A DNA stretch of 64,000 nucleotides. It comes from Siphonodentalium dalli (Eukaryota; Mollusca; Scaphopoda; Gadilida; Siphonodentaliidae). The translations under genes and the position numbers were made by a program. Below the pieces are notes generated by a model. That model was not told where the DNA came from. It saw nothing but the letters and a program-made list of their open reading frames with translations, and did not search any database. The stretch is from positions 252,962,484 through 253,026,483 of the forward strand of contig CP136064.1 of the NCBI GenBank assembly GCA_032622095.1, read 5' to 3'. Positions 30,332 through 44,460 of the stretch are shown piece after piece. Numbering within the stretch: the stretch's first letter is position 1; each line of letters begins with the position of its first letter.

Positions 30332-33300
30332 ATGTCAACCTTAAAAACACTTCTTCAAATATCTCAGTTAGTTATAGTCAATAGTAATCCTCGATTAATC
30401 CTAATGTCAACCTTAAAAACACTTCTTCATATATCTCAGTTAGTTATAGTCAATAGTAATCATCGATTAATCCTAATGTCAACCTTAAAAACACTTCTTC
30501 ATATATCTCAGTTAGTTATAGTCAATAGTAATCATCGATTAATCCTAATGTCAACCTTAAAAACACTTCTTCATATATCTCAGTTAGTTATGGTTAATAG
30601 TAATCCTCGATTAATCCTAAGGTCAACCTTAAAAACACTTCTTCATATATCTCAGTTAGTTATGGTTAATAGTAATCCTCGATTAATCCTAATGTCAACC
30701 TTAAAAACACTTCTTCATATATCTCAGTTAGTTATGGTTAATATTAATCCTCGATTAATCCTAATGTCAACCTTAAAAACACTTCTTCGTATATCTCAGT
30801 TAGTTATGGTTAATAGTAATCCTCGATTAATCCTAATGTCAACCTTAAAAACACTTCTTCATATATCTCAGTTAGTTATGGTTAATAGTAATCCTCGATT
30901 AATCCTAAGGTCAACCTTAAAAACACTTCTTCATATATCTCAGTTAGTTATGGTTAATATTAATCCTCGATTAATCCTAATGTCAACCTTAAAAACACTT
31001 CTTCATATATCTCAGTTAGTTATAGTCAATAGTAACCATCGATTAATCCTAATATCAACCTTAAAAACACTTCTTCATATATCTCAGTTAGTTATAGTCA
31101 ATAGTAACCATCGATTAATCCTAATGTCAACCTTAAAAACACTTCTTCAAATATCTCAGTTAGTTATGGTTAATAGTAATCCTCGATTAATCCTAAGGTC
31201 AACCTTAAAAACACTTCTTCATATATCTCAGTTAGTTATGGTTAATAGTAATCCTCGATTAATCCTAATGTCAACCTTAAAAACACTTCTTCATATATCT
31301 CAGTTAGTTATAGTCAATAGTAACCATCGATTAATCCTAATGTCAGCCTTAAAAACACTTCTTCATATATCTCAGTTAGTTATAGTCAATAGTAATCATC
31401 GATTAATCCTAATGTCAGCCTTTAAAACACTTCTTCATATATCTCAGTTAGTTATAGTCAATAGTAATCCTCGATTAATCCTAATGTCAGCCTTAAAAAC
31501 ACTTCTTCATATATCTCAGTTAGTTATAGTCAATAGTAATCCTCGATTAATCCTAATGTCAGCCTTAAAAACACTTCTTCATATATCTCAGTTAGTTATA
31601 GTCAATAGTAATCCTCGATTAATCCTAATGTCAGCCTTAAAAACACTTCTTCATATATCTCAGTTAGTTATAGTTAATATTAATCCTCGATTAATCCTAA
31701 TGTCAACCTTAAAAACACTTCTTCATATATCTCAGTTAGTTATAGTCAATAGTAATCCTCGATTAATCCTAATGTCAACCTTAAAAACACTTCTTCATGT
31801 ATCTCAGTTAGTTATAGTCAATAGTAATCCTCGATTAATCCTAATGTCAGCCTTTAAAACACTTCTTCATATATCTCAGTTAGTTATAGTTAATATTAAT
31901 CCTCGATTAATCCTAAGGTTAATCTTAAAAACACTTCTTCATATATCTCAGTTAGTTATAGTCAATAGTAATCCTCGATTAATCCTAATGTCAGCCTTAA
32001 AAACACTTCTTCATATATCTCAGTTAGTTATAGTCAATAGTAATCCTCGATTAATCCTAATGTCAACCTTAAAAACACTTCTTCATATATCTCAGTTAGT
32101 TATAGTCAATAGTAATCCTCGATTAATCCTAATGTCAGCCTTAAAAACACTTCTTCATATATCTCAGTTAGTTATAGTCAATAGTAATCCTCGATTAATC
32201 CTAATGTCAACCTTAAAAACACTTCTTCATATATCTCAGTTAGTTATAGTCAATAGTAACCATCGATTAATCCTAATGTCAACCTTTAAAACACTTCTTC
32301 ATGTATCTCAGTTAGTTATAGTCAATAGTAACCATCGATTAATCCTAATGTCAACCTTTAAAACACTTCTTCATGTATCTCAGTTAGTTATAGTCAATAG
32401 TAATCCTCGATTAATCCTAATGTCAACCTTAAAAACACTTCTTCATGTATCTCAGTTAGTTATAGTCAATAGTAACCATCGATTAATCCTAATGTCAACC
32501 TTTAAAACACTTCTTCATATATCTCAGTTAGTTATAGTTAATAGTAACCATCGATTAATCCTAATGTCAACCTTTAAAACACTTCTTCATATATCTCAGT
32601 TAGTTATAGTCAATAGTAACCATCGATTAATCCTAATGTCAGCCTTTAAAACACTTCTTCATATATCTCAGTTAGTTATAGTTAATAGTAATCATCGATT
32701 AATCATAATGTCAACCTTAAAAACACTTCTTCATATATCTCAGTTAGTTATAGTTAATAGTAACCATCGATTAATCCTAATGTCACCCTTAAAAACACTT
32801 CTTCATATATCTCAGTTAGTTATAGTCAATAGTAACCATCGATTAATCCTAATGTCAACCTTTAAAACACTTCTTCATATATCTCAGTTAGTTATAGTTA
32901 ATAGTAATCATCGATTAATCATAATGTCAACCTTTAAAACACTTCTTCATATATCTCAGTTAGTTATAGTCAATAGTAATCATCGATTAATCGTAATGTC
33001 AACCTTAAAAACACCTCTTCATATATCTCAGTTAGTTATAGTTAATAGTAATCCTCGATTAATCCTAATGTCAACCTTAAAAACACTTCTTCATATATCT
33101 CAGTTAGTTATAGTTAATAGTAATCCTCGATTAATCCTAATGTCAACCTTAAAAACACTTCTTCATATATCTCAGTTAGTTATAGTCAATAGAAATCCTC
33201 GATTAATCCTAATGTCAGCCTTTAAAACACTTCTTCATATATCTCAGTTAGTTATAGTCAATAGTAACCATCGATTAATCCTAATGTCAGCCTTTAAAAC

Positions 33301-35986
33301 ACTTCTTCATATATCTCAGTTAGTTATAGTTAATAGTAACCATCGATTAATCCTAATGTCACCCTTTAAAACACTTCTTCATATATCTCAGTTAGTTATA
33401 GTTAATAGTAACCATCGATTAATCCTAATGTCAGCCTTTAAAACACTTCTTCATGTATCTCAGTTAGTTATAGTCAATAGTAACCATCGATTAATCCTAA
33501 TGTCAGCCTTTAAAACACTTCTTCATGTATCTCAGTTAGTTATAGTCAATAGTAATCCTCGATTAATCCTAATGTCAGCCTTTAAAACACTTCTTCATAT
33601 ATCTCAGTTAGTTATAGTCAATAGTAATCCTCGATTAATCCTAATGTCAACCTTAAAAACACTTCTTCATATATCTCAGTTAGTTATAGTCAATAGTAAT
33701 CCTCTATTCATCCTAATGTCAACCTTAAAAACACTTCTTCATATATCTCAGTTAGTTATAGTCAATAGTAATCCTCGATTAATCCTAATGTCAGCCTTTA
33801 AAACACTTCTTCATATATCTCAGTTAGTTATAGTCAATAGTAATCCTCGATTAATCCTAATGTCAGCCTTTAAAACACTTCTTCATATATCTCAGTTAGT
33901 TATAGTTAATAGTAACCATCGATTAATCCTAATGTCAGCCTTTAAAACACTTCTTCATATATCTCAGTTAGTTATAGTTAATAGTAACCATCGATTAATC
34001 CTAATGTCAGCCTTTAAAACACTTCTTCATATATCTCAGTTAGTTATAGTTAATAGTAACCATCGATTAATCCTAATGTCAGCCTTAAAAACACTTCTTC
34101 ATATATCTCAGTTAGTTATAGTCAATAGTAACCATCGATTAATCCTAATGTCAGCCTTAAAAACACTTCTTCATATATCTCAGTTAGTTATAGTCAATAG
34201 TAACCATCGATTAATCCTAATGTCAGCCTTTAAAACACTTCTTCATATATCTCAGTTAGTTATAGTCAATAGTAACCATCGATTAATCCTAATGTCAACC
34301 TTAAAAACACTTCTTCATATATCTCAGTTAGTTATAGTCAATAGTAACCATCGATTAATCCTAATGTCAACCTTAAAAACACTTCTTCATGTATCTCAGT
34401 TAGTTATAGTCAATAGTAATCCTCGATTCATCCTAATGTCAGCCTTTAAAACACTTCTTCATATATCTCAGTTAGTTATAGTTAATAGTAACCATCGATT
34501 AATCCTAATGTCAGCCTTTAAAACACTTCTTCATATATCTCAGTTAGTTATAGTTAATAGTAACCATCGATTAATCCTAATGTCAACCTTAAAAACACTT
34601 CTTCATATATCTCAGTTAGTTATAGTCAATAGTAACCATCGATTAATCCTAATGTCAACCTTAAAAACACTTCTTCATGTATCTCAGTTAGTTATAGTCA
34701 ATAGTAATCCTCGATTCATCCTAATGTCAGCCTTTAAAACACTTCTTCATATATCTCAGTTAGTTATAGTTAATAGTAACCATCGATTAATCCTAATGTC
34801 AGCCTTTAAAACACTTCTTCATATATCTCAGTTAGTTATAGTTAATAGTAACCATCGATTAATCCTAATGTCAGCCTTAAAAACACTTCTTCATATATCT
34901 CAGTTAGTTATAGTCAATAGTAACCATCGATTAATCCTAATGTCAGCCTTAAAAACACTTCTTCATATATCTCAGTTAGTTATAGTCAATAGTAACCATC
35001 GATTAATCCTAATGTCAGCCTTTAAAACACTTCTTCATATATCTCAGTTAGTTATAGTCAATAGTAACCATCGATTAATCCTAATGTCAACCTTAAAAAC
35101 ACTTCTTCATATATCTCAGTTAGTTATAGTCAATAGTAACCATCGATTAATCCTAATGTCAACCTTAAAAACACTTCTTCATGTATCTCAGTTAGTTATA
35201 GTCAATAGTAATCCTCGATTCATCCTAATGTCAGCCTTTAAAACACTTCTTCATATATCTCAGTTAGTTATAGTTAATAGTAACCATCGATTAATCCTAA
35301 TGTCAGCCTTTAAAACACTTCTTCATATATCTCAGTTAGTTATAGTTAATAGTAACCATCGATTAATCCTAATGTCAGCCTTTAAAACACTTCTTCATAT
35401 ATCTCAGTTAGTTATAGTTAATAGTAATCCTCGATTCATCCTAATGTCAGCCTTTAAAACACTTCTTCATATATCTCAGTTAGTTATAGTCAATAGTAAT
35501 CATCGATTAATCCAAATGTCAGCCTTAAAAACACTTCTTCATATATCTCAGTTAGTTATAGTTAATAGTAACCATCGATTCATCCTAATGTCAGCCTTTA
35601 AAACACTTCTTCATATATCTCAGTTAGTTATAGTTAATAGTAATCATCGATTAATCCTAATGTCAGCCTTAAAAACACTTCTTCATATATCTCAGTTAGT
35701 TATAGTCAATAGTAATCATCGATTAATCCAAATGTCAGCCTTAAAAACACTTCTTCATATATCTCAGTTAGTTATAGTCAATAGTAACCATCGATTCATC
35801 CTAATGTCAGCCTTAAAAACACTTCTTCATATATCTCAGTTAGTTATAGTCAATAGTAATTCTCTATTAATCCTAATGTCAGCCTTTAAAACACTTCTTC
35901 ATATATCTCAGTTAGTTATAGTTAATAGTAACCCTCGATTCATCCTAATGTCACCTTTAAAACACTTCTTCATATATCTCAGTTAG
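30332..35986 (+). other. 1,884-codon open frame through the satellite, probably not a gene
   Basis: The frame is open for about 78 monomers because 72 is divisible by three and no single-base indel occurs until about 35,955. The predicted product is a 24-residue repeat of the form MS(T/A)(L/F)KTLLHISQLVIVNSN plus (H/P)R(L/F)IL. Against coding: the region starts at an arbitrary repeat ATG; most variable sites change the amino acid; outside this zone the same frame is broken repeatedly by the 73 bp form (AAA TAG) and by a CAG TAA variant; and no signal peptide, promoter or flanking exon is visible. The hydrophobic spacing loosely recalls leucine-rich repeats, but the asparagine is out of register. 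Confidence 0.85.
34090..35260. repeat. Higher-order repeat zone, 288 and 504 bp steps
   Basis: The rare GTATCTCAG variant, followed by the CCTCGATTCATCC block, occurs at 34391, 34679 and 35183. The steps are 288 bp (four monomers) and 504 bp (seven). The surrounding monomer types repeat in the same order, so multi-monomer blocks were copied as units. Confidence 0.85.
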
Positions 35987-37819
35987 TTATAGTTAATAGT
36001 AACCATCGATTCATCCTAATGTCAGCCTTAAAAACACTTCTTCATATATCTCAGTTAGTTATAGTTAAATAGTAATCATCGATTCATCCTAATGTCAGCC
36101 TTTAAAACACTTCTTCATATATCTCAGTTAGTTATGGTTAATATTAATCATCGATTAATCCTAATGTCAGCCTTTAAAACACTTCTTCATATATCTCAGT
36201 TAGTTATAGTTAATAGTAATCCTCGATTAATCCTAATGTCAGCCTTAAAAACACTTCTTCATATATCTCAGTTAGTTATAGTTAATAGTAACCATCGATT
36301 AATCCTAATGTCAGCCTTAAAAACACTTCTTCATATATCTCAGTTAGTTATAGTTAATAGTAACCATCGATTAATCCTAATGTCAGCCTTTAAAACACTT
36401 CTTCATATATCTCAGTTAGTTATAGTTAATAGTAATCCTCGATTAATCCTAATGTCAACCTTAAAAACACTTCTTCATATATCGCAGTTAGTTATGGTTA
36501 ATAGTAACCATCGATTAATCCTAATGTCAGCCTTTAAAACACTTCTTCATATATCTCAGTTAGTTATAGTCAATAGTAACCATCGATTAATCCTAATGTC
36601 ACCCTTTAAAACACTTCTTCATATATCTCAGTTAGTTATAGTCAATATTAATCCTCGATTCATCCTAATGTCAGCCTTTAAAACACTTCTTCATATATCT
36701 CAGTTAGTTATAGTTAATATTAACCATCGATTAATCCTAATGTCAGCCTTTAAAACACTTCTTCATGTATCTCAGTTAGTTATAGTTAATATTAATCCTC
36801 GATTCATCCTAATGTCAGCCTTTAAAACACTTCTTCATATATCTCAGTTAGTTATAGTTAATAGTAACCATCGATTAATCCTAATGTCAGCCTTAAAAAC
36901 ACTTCTTCATATATCTCAGTTAGTTATAGTTAATAGTAACCATCGATTAATCCTAATGTCAGCCTTTAAAACACTTCTTCATATATCTCAGTTAGTTATA
37001 GTTAATAGTAACCATCGATTAATCCTAATGTCAGCCTTTAAAACACTTCTTCATATATCTCAGTTAGTTATAGTTAATAGTAACCCTCGATTCATCCTAA
37101 TGTCACCCTTAAAAACACTTCTTCATATATCTCAGTTAGTTATAGTGAATAGTAACCATCGATTCATCCTAATGTCAACCTTTAAAACACTTCTTCATAT
37201 ATCTCAGTTAGTTATAGTCAATATTAATCATCGATTCATCCTAATGTCAGCCTTTAAAACACTTCTTCATATATCTCAGTTAGTTATAGTCAATAGTAAC
37301 CATCGATTCATCCTAATGTCAACCTTTAAAACACTTCTTCATATATCTCAGTTAGTTATAGTCAATAGAAACCATCGATTCATCCTAATGTCAGCCTTTA
37401 AAACACTTCTTCATATATCTCAGTTAGTTATAGTCAATAGTAACCATCGATTCATCCTAATGTCACCCTTAAAAACACTTCTTCATATATCTCAGTTAGT
37501 TATAGTCAATAGTAATCCTCGATTCATCCTAATGTCAGCCTTTAAAACACTTCTTCATATATCTCAGTTAGTTATAGTCAATAGTAATCCTCGATTAATC
37601 CTAATGTCAACCTTAAAAACACTTCTTCATATATCTCAGTTAGTTATAGTCAATAGTAACCATCGATTCATCCTAATGTCACCCTTAAAAACACTTCTTC
37701 ATATATCTCAGTTAGTTATAGTTAATAGTAATCATCGATTCATCCTAATGTCAGCCTTTAAAACACTTCTACATATATCTCAGTTAGTTATAGTCAATAG
37801 TAATCCTCGATTCATCCTA

Positions 37820-38378
37820 ATGTCAGCCTTTAAAACACTTCTTCATATATCTCAGTTAGTTATAGTCAATAGTAATCCTCGATTAATCCTAATGTCAACC
37901 TTAAAAACACTTCTTCATATATCTCAGTTAGTTATAGTCAATAGTAACCATCGATTCATCCTAATGTCACCCTTAAAAACACTTCTTCATATATCTCAGT
38001 TAGTTATAGTCAATAGTAATCATCGATTCATCCTAATGTCAGCCCTTAAAACACTTCTTCATATATCTCAGTTAGTTATAGTTAAATAGTAACCATCGAT
38101 TAATCCTAATGTCACCCTTAAAAACACTTCTTCATATATCTCAGTTAGTTATAGTCAATAGTAATCCTCGATTAATCCTAATGTCAACCTTAAAAACACT
38201 TCTTCATATATCTCAGTTAGTTATAGTCAATAGTAACCATCGATTCATCCTAATGTCACCCTTAAAAACACTTCTTCATATATCTCAGTTAGTTATAGTC
38301 AATAGTAATCATCGATTCATCCTAATGTCAGCCCTTAAAACACTTCTTCATATATCTCAGTTAGTTATAGTTAAATAG
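37820..38378. repeat. 289 bp block duplicated
   Basis: A four-monomer block (72+72+72+73) recurs with the same order of variants: CCTCGATTAAT, then ACCATCGATTCAT, then ATCATCGATTCAT, then the GTTAAATAG form. It begins near 37,820 and again at 38,109, and the next block starts at 38,398. The rare variant AGCCCTTAAAACAC is in both copies (38,041 and 38,330). Confidence 0.85.
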
Positions 38379-40699
38379 TAACCATCGATTAATCCTAATG
38401 TCACCCTTAAAAACACTTCTTCATATATCTCAGTTAGTTATAGTTAATAGTAATCATCGATTCATCCTAATGTCAGCCTTTAAAACACTTCTACATATAT
38501 CTCAGTTAGTTATAGTCAATAGTAACCATCGATTCATCCTAATGTCAGCCTTTAAAACACTTCTTCATATATCTCAGTTAGTTATAGTCAATAGTAATCA
38601 TCGATTAATCCTAAGGTCAGCCTTTAAAACACTTCTTCATATATCTCAGTTAGTTATAGTCAAAAGTAACCATCGATTCATCCTAATGTCACCCTTTAAA
38701 ACACTTCTTCATATATCTCAGTTAGTTATAGTCAATAGTAACCATCGATTCATCCTAATGTCAGCCTTTAAAACACTTCTTCATATATCTCAGTTAGTTA
38801 TAGTTAATAGTAACCATCGATTAATCCTAATGTCAGCCTTTAAAACACTTCTTCATATATCTCAGTTAGTTATAGTTAAATAGTAACCATCGATTAATCC
38901 TAATGTCAGCCTTTAAAACACTTCTTCATATATCTCAGTTAGTTATAGTCAATAGTAACCATCGATTCATCCTAATGTCAGCCTTTAAAACACTTCTTCA
39001 TATATCTCAGTTAGTTATAGTCAATAGTAACCATCGATTCATCCTAATGTCAGCCTTTAAAACACTTCTTCATATATCTCAGTTATTTATAGTTAATAGT
39101 AACCATCGATTAATCCTAATGTCAGCCTTTAAAACACTTCTTCATATATCTCAGTTAGTTATAGTTAATAGAAACCATCGATTCATCCTAATGTCACCCT
39201 TTAAAACACTTCTTCATATATCTCAGTTAGTTATAGTTAATAGAAACCATCGATTCATCCTAATGTCACCCTTTAAAACACTTCTTCATATATCTCAGTT
39301 AGTTATAGTTTAATAGAAACCATCGATTCATCCTAATGTCAGCCTTTAAAACACTTCTTCATATATCTCAGTTAGTTATAGTTAAATAGTAACCATCGAT
39401 TCATCCTAATGTCAGCCTTTAAAACACTTCTTCATATATCTCAGTTAGTTATAGTTAAATAGTAACCATCGATTCATCCTAATGTCACCCTTTAAAACAC
39501 TTCTTCATATATCTCAGTTAGTTATAGTTAATAGAAACCATCGATTCATCCTAATGTCACCCTTTAAAACACTTCTTCATATATCTCAGTTAGTTATAGT
39601 TAAATAGTAACCATCGATTCATCCTAATGTCAGCCTTTAAACACTTCTTCATATATCTCAGTTAGTTATAGTTAAATAGTAACCATCGATTAATCCTAAT
39701 GTCAGCCTTAAAAACACTTCTTCATATATCTCAGTTAGTTATAGTTAAATAGAAACCATCGATTCATCCTAATGTCAGCCTTTAAAACACTTCTTCATAT
39801 ATCTCAGTTAGTTATAGTCAATAGTAACCATCGATTCATCCTAATGTCAGCATTAAAAACACTTCTTCATATATCTCAGTTAGTTATAGTCAATAGTAAC
39901 CATCGATTAATCCTAATGTCAGCCTTTAAAACACTTCTTCATATATCTCAGTTAGTTATAGTCAATAGTAACCATCGATTCATCCTAATGTCAGCATTAA
40001 AAACACTTCTTCATATATCTCAGTTAGTTATAGTTAATAGTAATCCTCGATTCATCCTAATGTCAGCCTTTAAAACACTTCTTCATATATCTCAGTTAGT
40101 TATAGTTAAATAGAAACCATCGATTCATCCTAATGTCAGCCTTTAAAACACTTCTTCATATATCTCAGTTAGTTATGATTAAATAGTAATCATCGATTCA
40201 TCCTAATGTCACCCTTTAAAACACTTCTTCATATATCTCAGTTAGTTATAGTTAATATTAATCATCGATTCATCCTAATGTCAGCCTTTAAAACACTTCT
40301 TCATATATCTCAGTTAGTTATAGTTAAATAGAAACCATCGATTCATCCTAATGTCAGCCTTAAAAACACTTCTTCATATATCTCAGTTAGTTATAGTTAA
40401 TAGAAACCATCGATTCATCCTAATGTCAGCCTTTAAAACACTTCTTCATATATCTCAGTTAGTTATAGTTAATAGTAACCATCGATTAATCCTAATGTCA
40501 GCCTTTAAAACACTTCTTCATATATCTCAGTTAGTTATAGTTAATAGTAACCATCGATTCATCCTAATGTCAGCCTTTAAAACACTTCTTCATATATCTC
40601 AGTTAGTTATAGTCAATATTAACCATCGATTCATCCTAATGTCAGCCTTTAAAACACTTCTTCATATATCTCAGTTAGTTATAGTTAATATTAACCATC

Positions 40700-42800
40700 G
40701 ATTCATCCTAATGTCAACCTTAAAAACACTTCTTCATATATCTCAGTTAGTTATAGTCAATAGAAACCATCGATTAATCCTAATGTCAGCCTTTAAAACA
40801 CTTCTTCATATATCTCAGTTAGTTATAGTTAATAGTAACCATCGATTCATCCTAATGTCAGCCTTTAAAACACTTCTTCATATATCTCAGTTAGTTATAG
40901 TTAATAGTAACCATCGATTCATCCTAATGTCAGCCTTTAAAACACTTCTTCATATATCTCAGTTAGTTATAGTCAATAGTAATCCTCGATTCATCCTAAT
41001 GTCAGCCTTAAAAACACTTCTTCATATATCTCAGTTAGTTATAGTCAATAGAAACCATCGATTAATCCTAATGTCAGCCTTTAAAACACTTCTTCATATA
41101 TCTCAGTTAGTTATAGTTAATAGTAACCATCGATTCATCCTAATGTCAGCCTTTAAAACACTTCTTCATATATCTCAGTTAGTTATAGTTAATAGTAACC
41201 ATCGATTCATCCTAATGTCAGCCTTTAAAACACTTCTTCATATATCTCAGTTAGTTATAGTCAATAGTAATCCTCGATTCATCCTAATGTCAGCCTTAAA
41301 AACACTTCTTCATATATCTCAGTTAGTTATAGTCAATAGAAACCATCGATTAATCCTAATGTCAGCCTTTAAAACACTTCTTCATATATCTCAGTTAGTT
41401 ATAGTTAATAGTAACCATCGATTCATCCTAATGTCAGCCTTTAAAACACTTCTTCATATATCTCAGTTAGTTATAGTCAATAGTAATCCTCGATTCATCC
41501 TAATGTCAGCCTTTAAAACACTTCTTCATATATCTCAGTTAGTTATAGTCAATAGTAATCCTCGATTCATCCTAATGTCAGCCTTTAAAACACTTCTTCA
41601 TATATCTCAGTTAGTTATAGTTAATAGAAACCATCGATTCATCCTAATGTCAGCCTTTAAAACACTTCTTCATATATCTCAGTTAGTTATAGTCAATAGT
41701 AACCATCGATTAATCCTAATGTCAACCTTAAAAACACTTCTTCATATATCTCAGTTAGTTATAGTTAATATTAACCATCGATTCATCCTAATGTCAACCT
41801 TTAAAACACTTCTTCATATATCTCAGTTAGTTATAGTTAATATTAACCATCGATTCATCCTAATGTCAACCTTAAAAACACTTCTTCATATATCTCAGTT
41901 AGTTATAGTCAATAGAAACCATCGATTAATCCTAATGTCAGCCTTTAAAACACTTCTTCATATATCTCAGTTAGTTATAGTCAATAGTAATCCTCGATTC
42001 ATCCTAATGTCAGCCTTTAAAACACTTCTTCATATATCTCAGTTAGTTATAGTTAATAGTAACCATCGATTCATCCTAATGTCAGCCTTTAAAACACTTC
42101 TTCATATATCTCAGTTAGTTATAGTCAATAGTAATCCTCGATTCATCCTAATGTCAGCCTTTAAAACACTTCTTCATATATCTCAGTTAGTTATAGTCAA
42201 TATTAATCCTCGATTCATCCTAATGTCAGCCTTTAAAACACTTCTTCATATATCTCAGTTAGTTATAGTCAATAGAAACCATCGATTAATCCTAATGTCA
42301 CCCTTTAAAACACTTCTTCATATATCTCAGTTAGTTATAGTTAATAGTAATCATCGATTCATCCTAATGTCAGCCTTTAAAACACTTCTTCATATATCTC
42401 AGTTAGTTATAGTTAATATTAACCATCGATTCATCCTAATGTCAGCCTTTAAAACACTTCTTCATATATCTCAGTTAGTTATAGTTAATATTAACCATCG
42501 ATTCATCCTAATGTCAACCTTAAAAACACTTCTTCATATATCTCAGTTAGTTATAGTTAATAGTAACCATCGATTAATCCTAATGTCAGCCTTTAAAACA
42601 CTTCTTCATATATCTCAGTTAGTTATAGTCAATAGTAATCATCGATTAATCCTAATGTCAACCTTAAAAACACTTCTTCATGTATCTCAGTTAGTTATAG
42701 TCAATAGTAACCATCGATTAATCCTAATGTCAACCTTAAAAACACTTCTTCATATATCTCAGTTAGTTATAGTCAATAGAAACCATCGATTAATCCTAAT
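40700..42800. repeat. Higher-order repeat zone marked by a TAGAAACC variant
   Basis: AATAGAAACCATCGATTAAT occurs with TAGAAA starting at 40761, 41049, 41337, 41913, 42273 and 42777. The steps are 288, 288, 576, 360 and 504 bp, all exact multiples of 72. The first three blocks share the same four-monomer order. Confidence 0.85.
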
Positions 42801-43649
42801 GTCAGCCTTTAAAACACTTCTTCATATATCTCAGTTAGTTATAGTCAATAGTAATCCTCGATTCATCCTAATGTCAGCCTTTAAAACACTTCTTCATATA
42901 TCTCAGTTAGTTATAGTCAATAGTAATCCTCGATTCATCCTAATGTCAGCCTTTAAAACACTTCTTCATATATCTCAGTTAGTTATAGTTAATAGTAAGT
43001 CTCTATTAATCCTAATGTCAGCCTTTAAAACACTTCTTCATATATCTCAGTTAGTTATAGTCAATAGAAACCATCGATTAATCCTAATGTCACCCTTAAA
43101 AACACTTCTTCATATATCTCAGTTAGTTATAGTCAATAGTAACCATCGATTAATCCTAATGTCAGCCTTAAAAACACTTCTTCATATATCTCAGTTAGTT
43201 ATATTCAATAGTAACCATCGATTCATCCTAATGTCACCCTTTAAAACACTTCTTCATATATCTCAGTTAGTTATAGTCAATAGTAACCATCGATTCATCC
43301 TAATGTCAGCCTTTAAAACACTTCTTCATATATCTCAGTTAGTTATAGTCAATAGTAACCATCGATTAATCCTAATGTCAGCCTTAAAAACACTTCTTCA
43401 TATATCTCAGTTAGTTATAGTTAATAGTAACCATCGATTAATCCTAATGTCAGCCTTAAAAACACTTCTTCATATATCTCAGTTAGTTATAGTCAATAGT
43501 AACCATCGATTAATCCTAATGTCAGCCTTAAAAACACTTCTTCATATATCTCAGTTAGTTATAGTTAATAGTAACCATCGATTCATCCTAATGTCAGCCT
43601 TAAAAACACTTCTTCATATATCTCAGTTAGTTATAGTTAAATAGTAACC

Positions 43650-44460
43650 ATCGATTAATCCTAATGTCAGCCTTAAAAACACTTCTTCATATATCTCAGT
43701 TAGTTATAGTCAATAGTAACCCTCGATTCATCCTAATGTCAGCCTTTAAAACACTTCTTCATATATCTCAGTTAGTTATAGTTAATAGTAATCATCGATT
43801 CATCCTAATGTCAGCATTAAAAACACTTCTTCATATATCTCAGTTAGTTATAGTTAAATAGTAACCATCGATTCATCCTAATGTCAGCCTTAAAAACACT
43901 TCTTCATATATCTCAGTTAGTTATAGTCAATAGTAACCCTCGATTCATCCTAATGTCAGCCTTTAAAACACTTCTTCATATATCTCAGTTAGTTATAGTC
44001 AATAGTAACCCTCGATTCATCCTAATGTCAGCATTAAAAACACTTCTTCATATATCTCAGTTAGTTATAGTCAATAGTAACCCTCGATTCATCCTAATGT
44101 CAGCCTTTAAAACACTTCTTCATATATCTCAGTTAGTTATAGTTAATAGTAATCATCGATTCATCCTAATGTCAGCATTAAAAACACTTCTTCATATATC
44201 TCAGTTAGTTATAGTCAATAGTAACCATCGATTCATCCTAATGTCAGCCTTAAAAACACTTCTTCATATATCTCAGTTAGTTATAGTTAAATAGTAACCC
44301 TCGATTCATCCTAATGTCAGCCTTTAAAACACTTCTTCATATATCTCAGTTAGTTATAGTTAATAGTAATCATCGATTCATCCTAATGTCAGCATTAAAA
44401 ACACTTCTTCATATATCTCAGTTAGTTATAGTTAAATAGTAACCATCGATTCATCCTAAT
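43650..44460. repeat. Higher-order repeat zone with a 217 bp trimer
   Basis: Blocks of 72+72+73 bp begin at 43664 and 43881 and carry the same order of variants, including the rare GCATTAAAAACAC monomer. The pattern continues with expansions and ends near 44,460. Confidence 0.75.
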
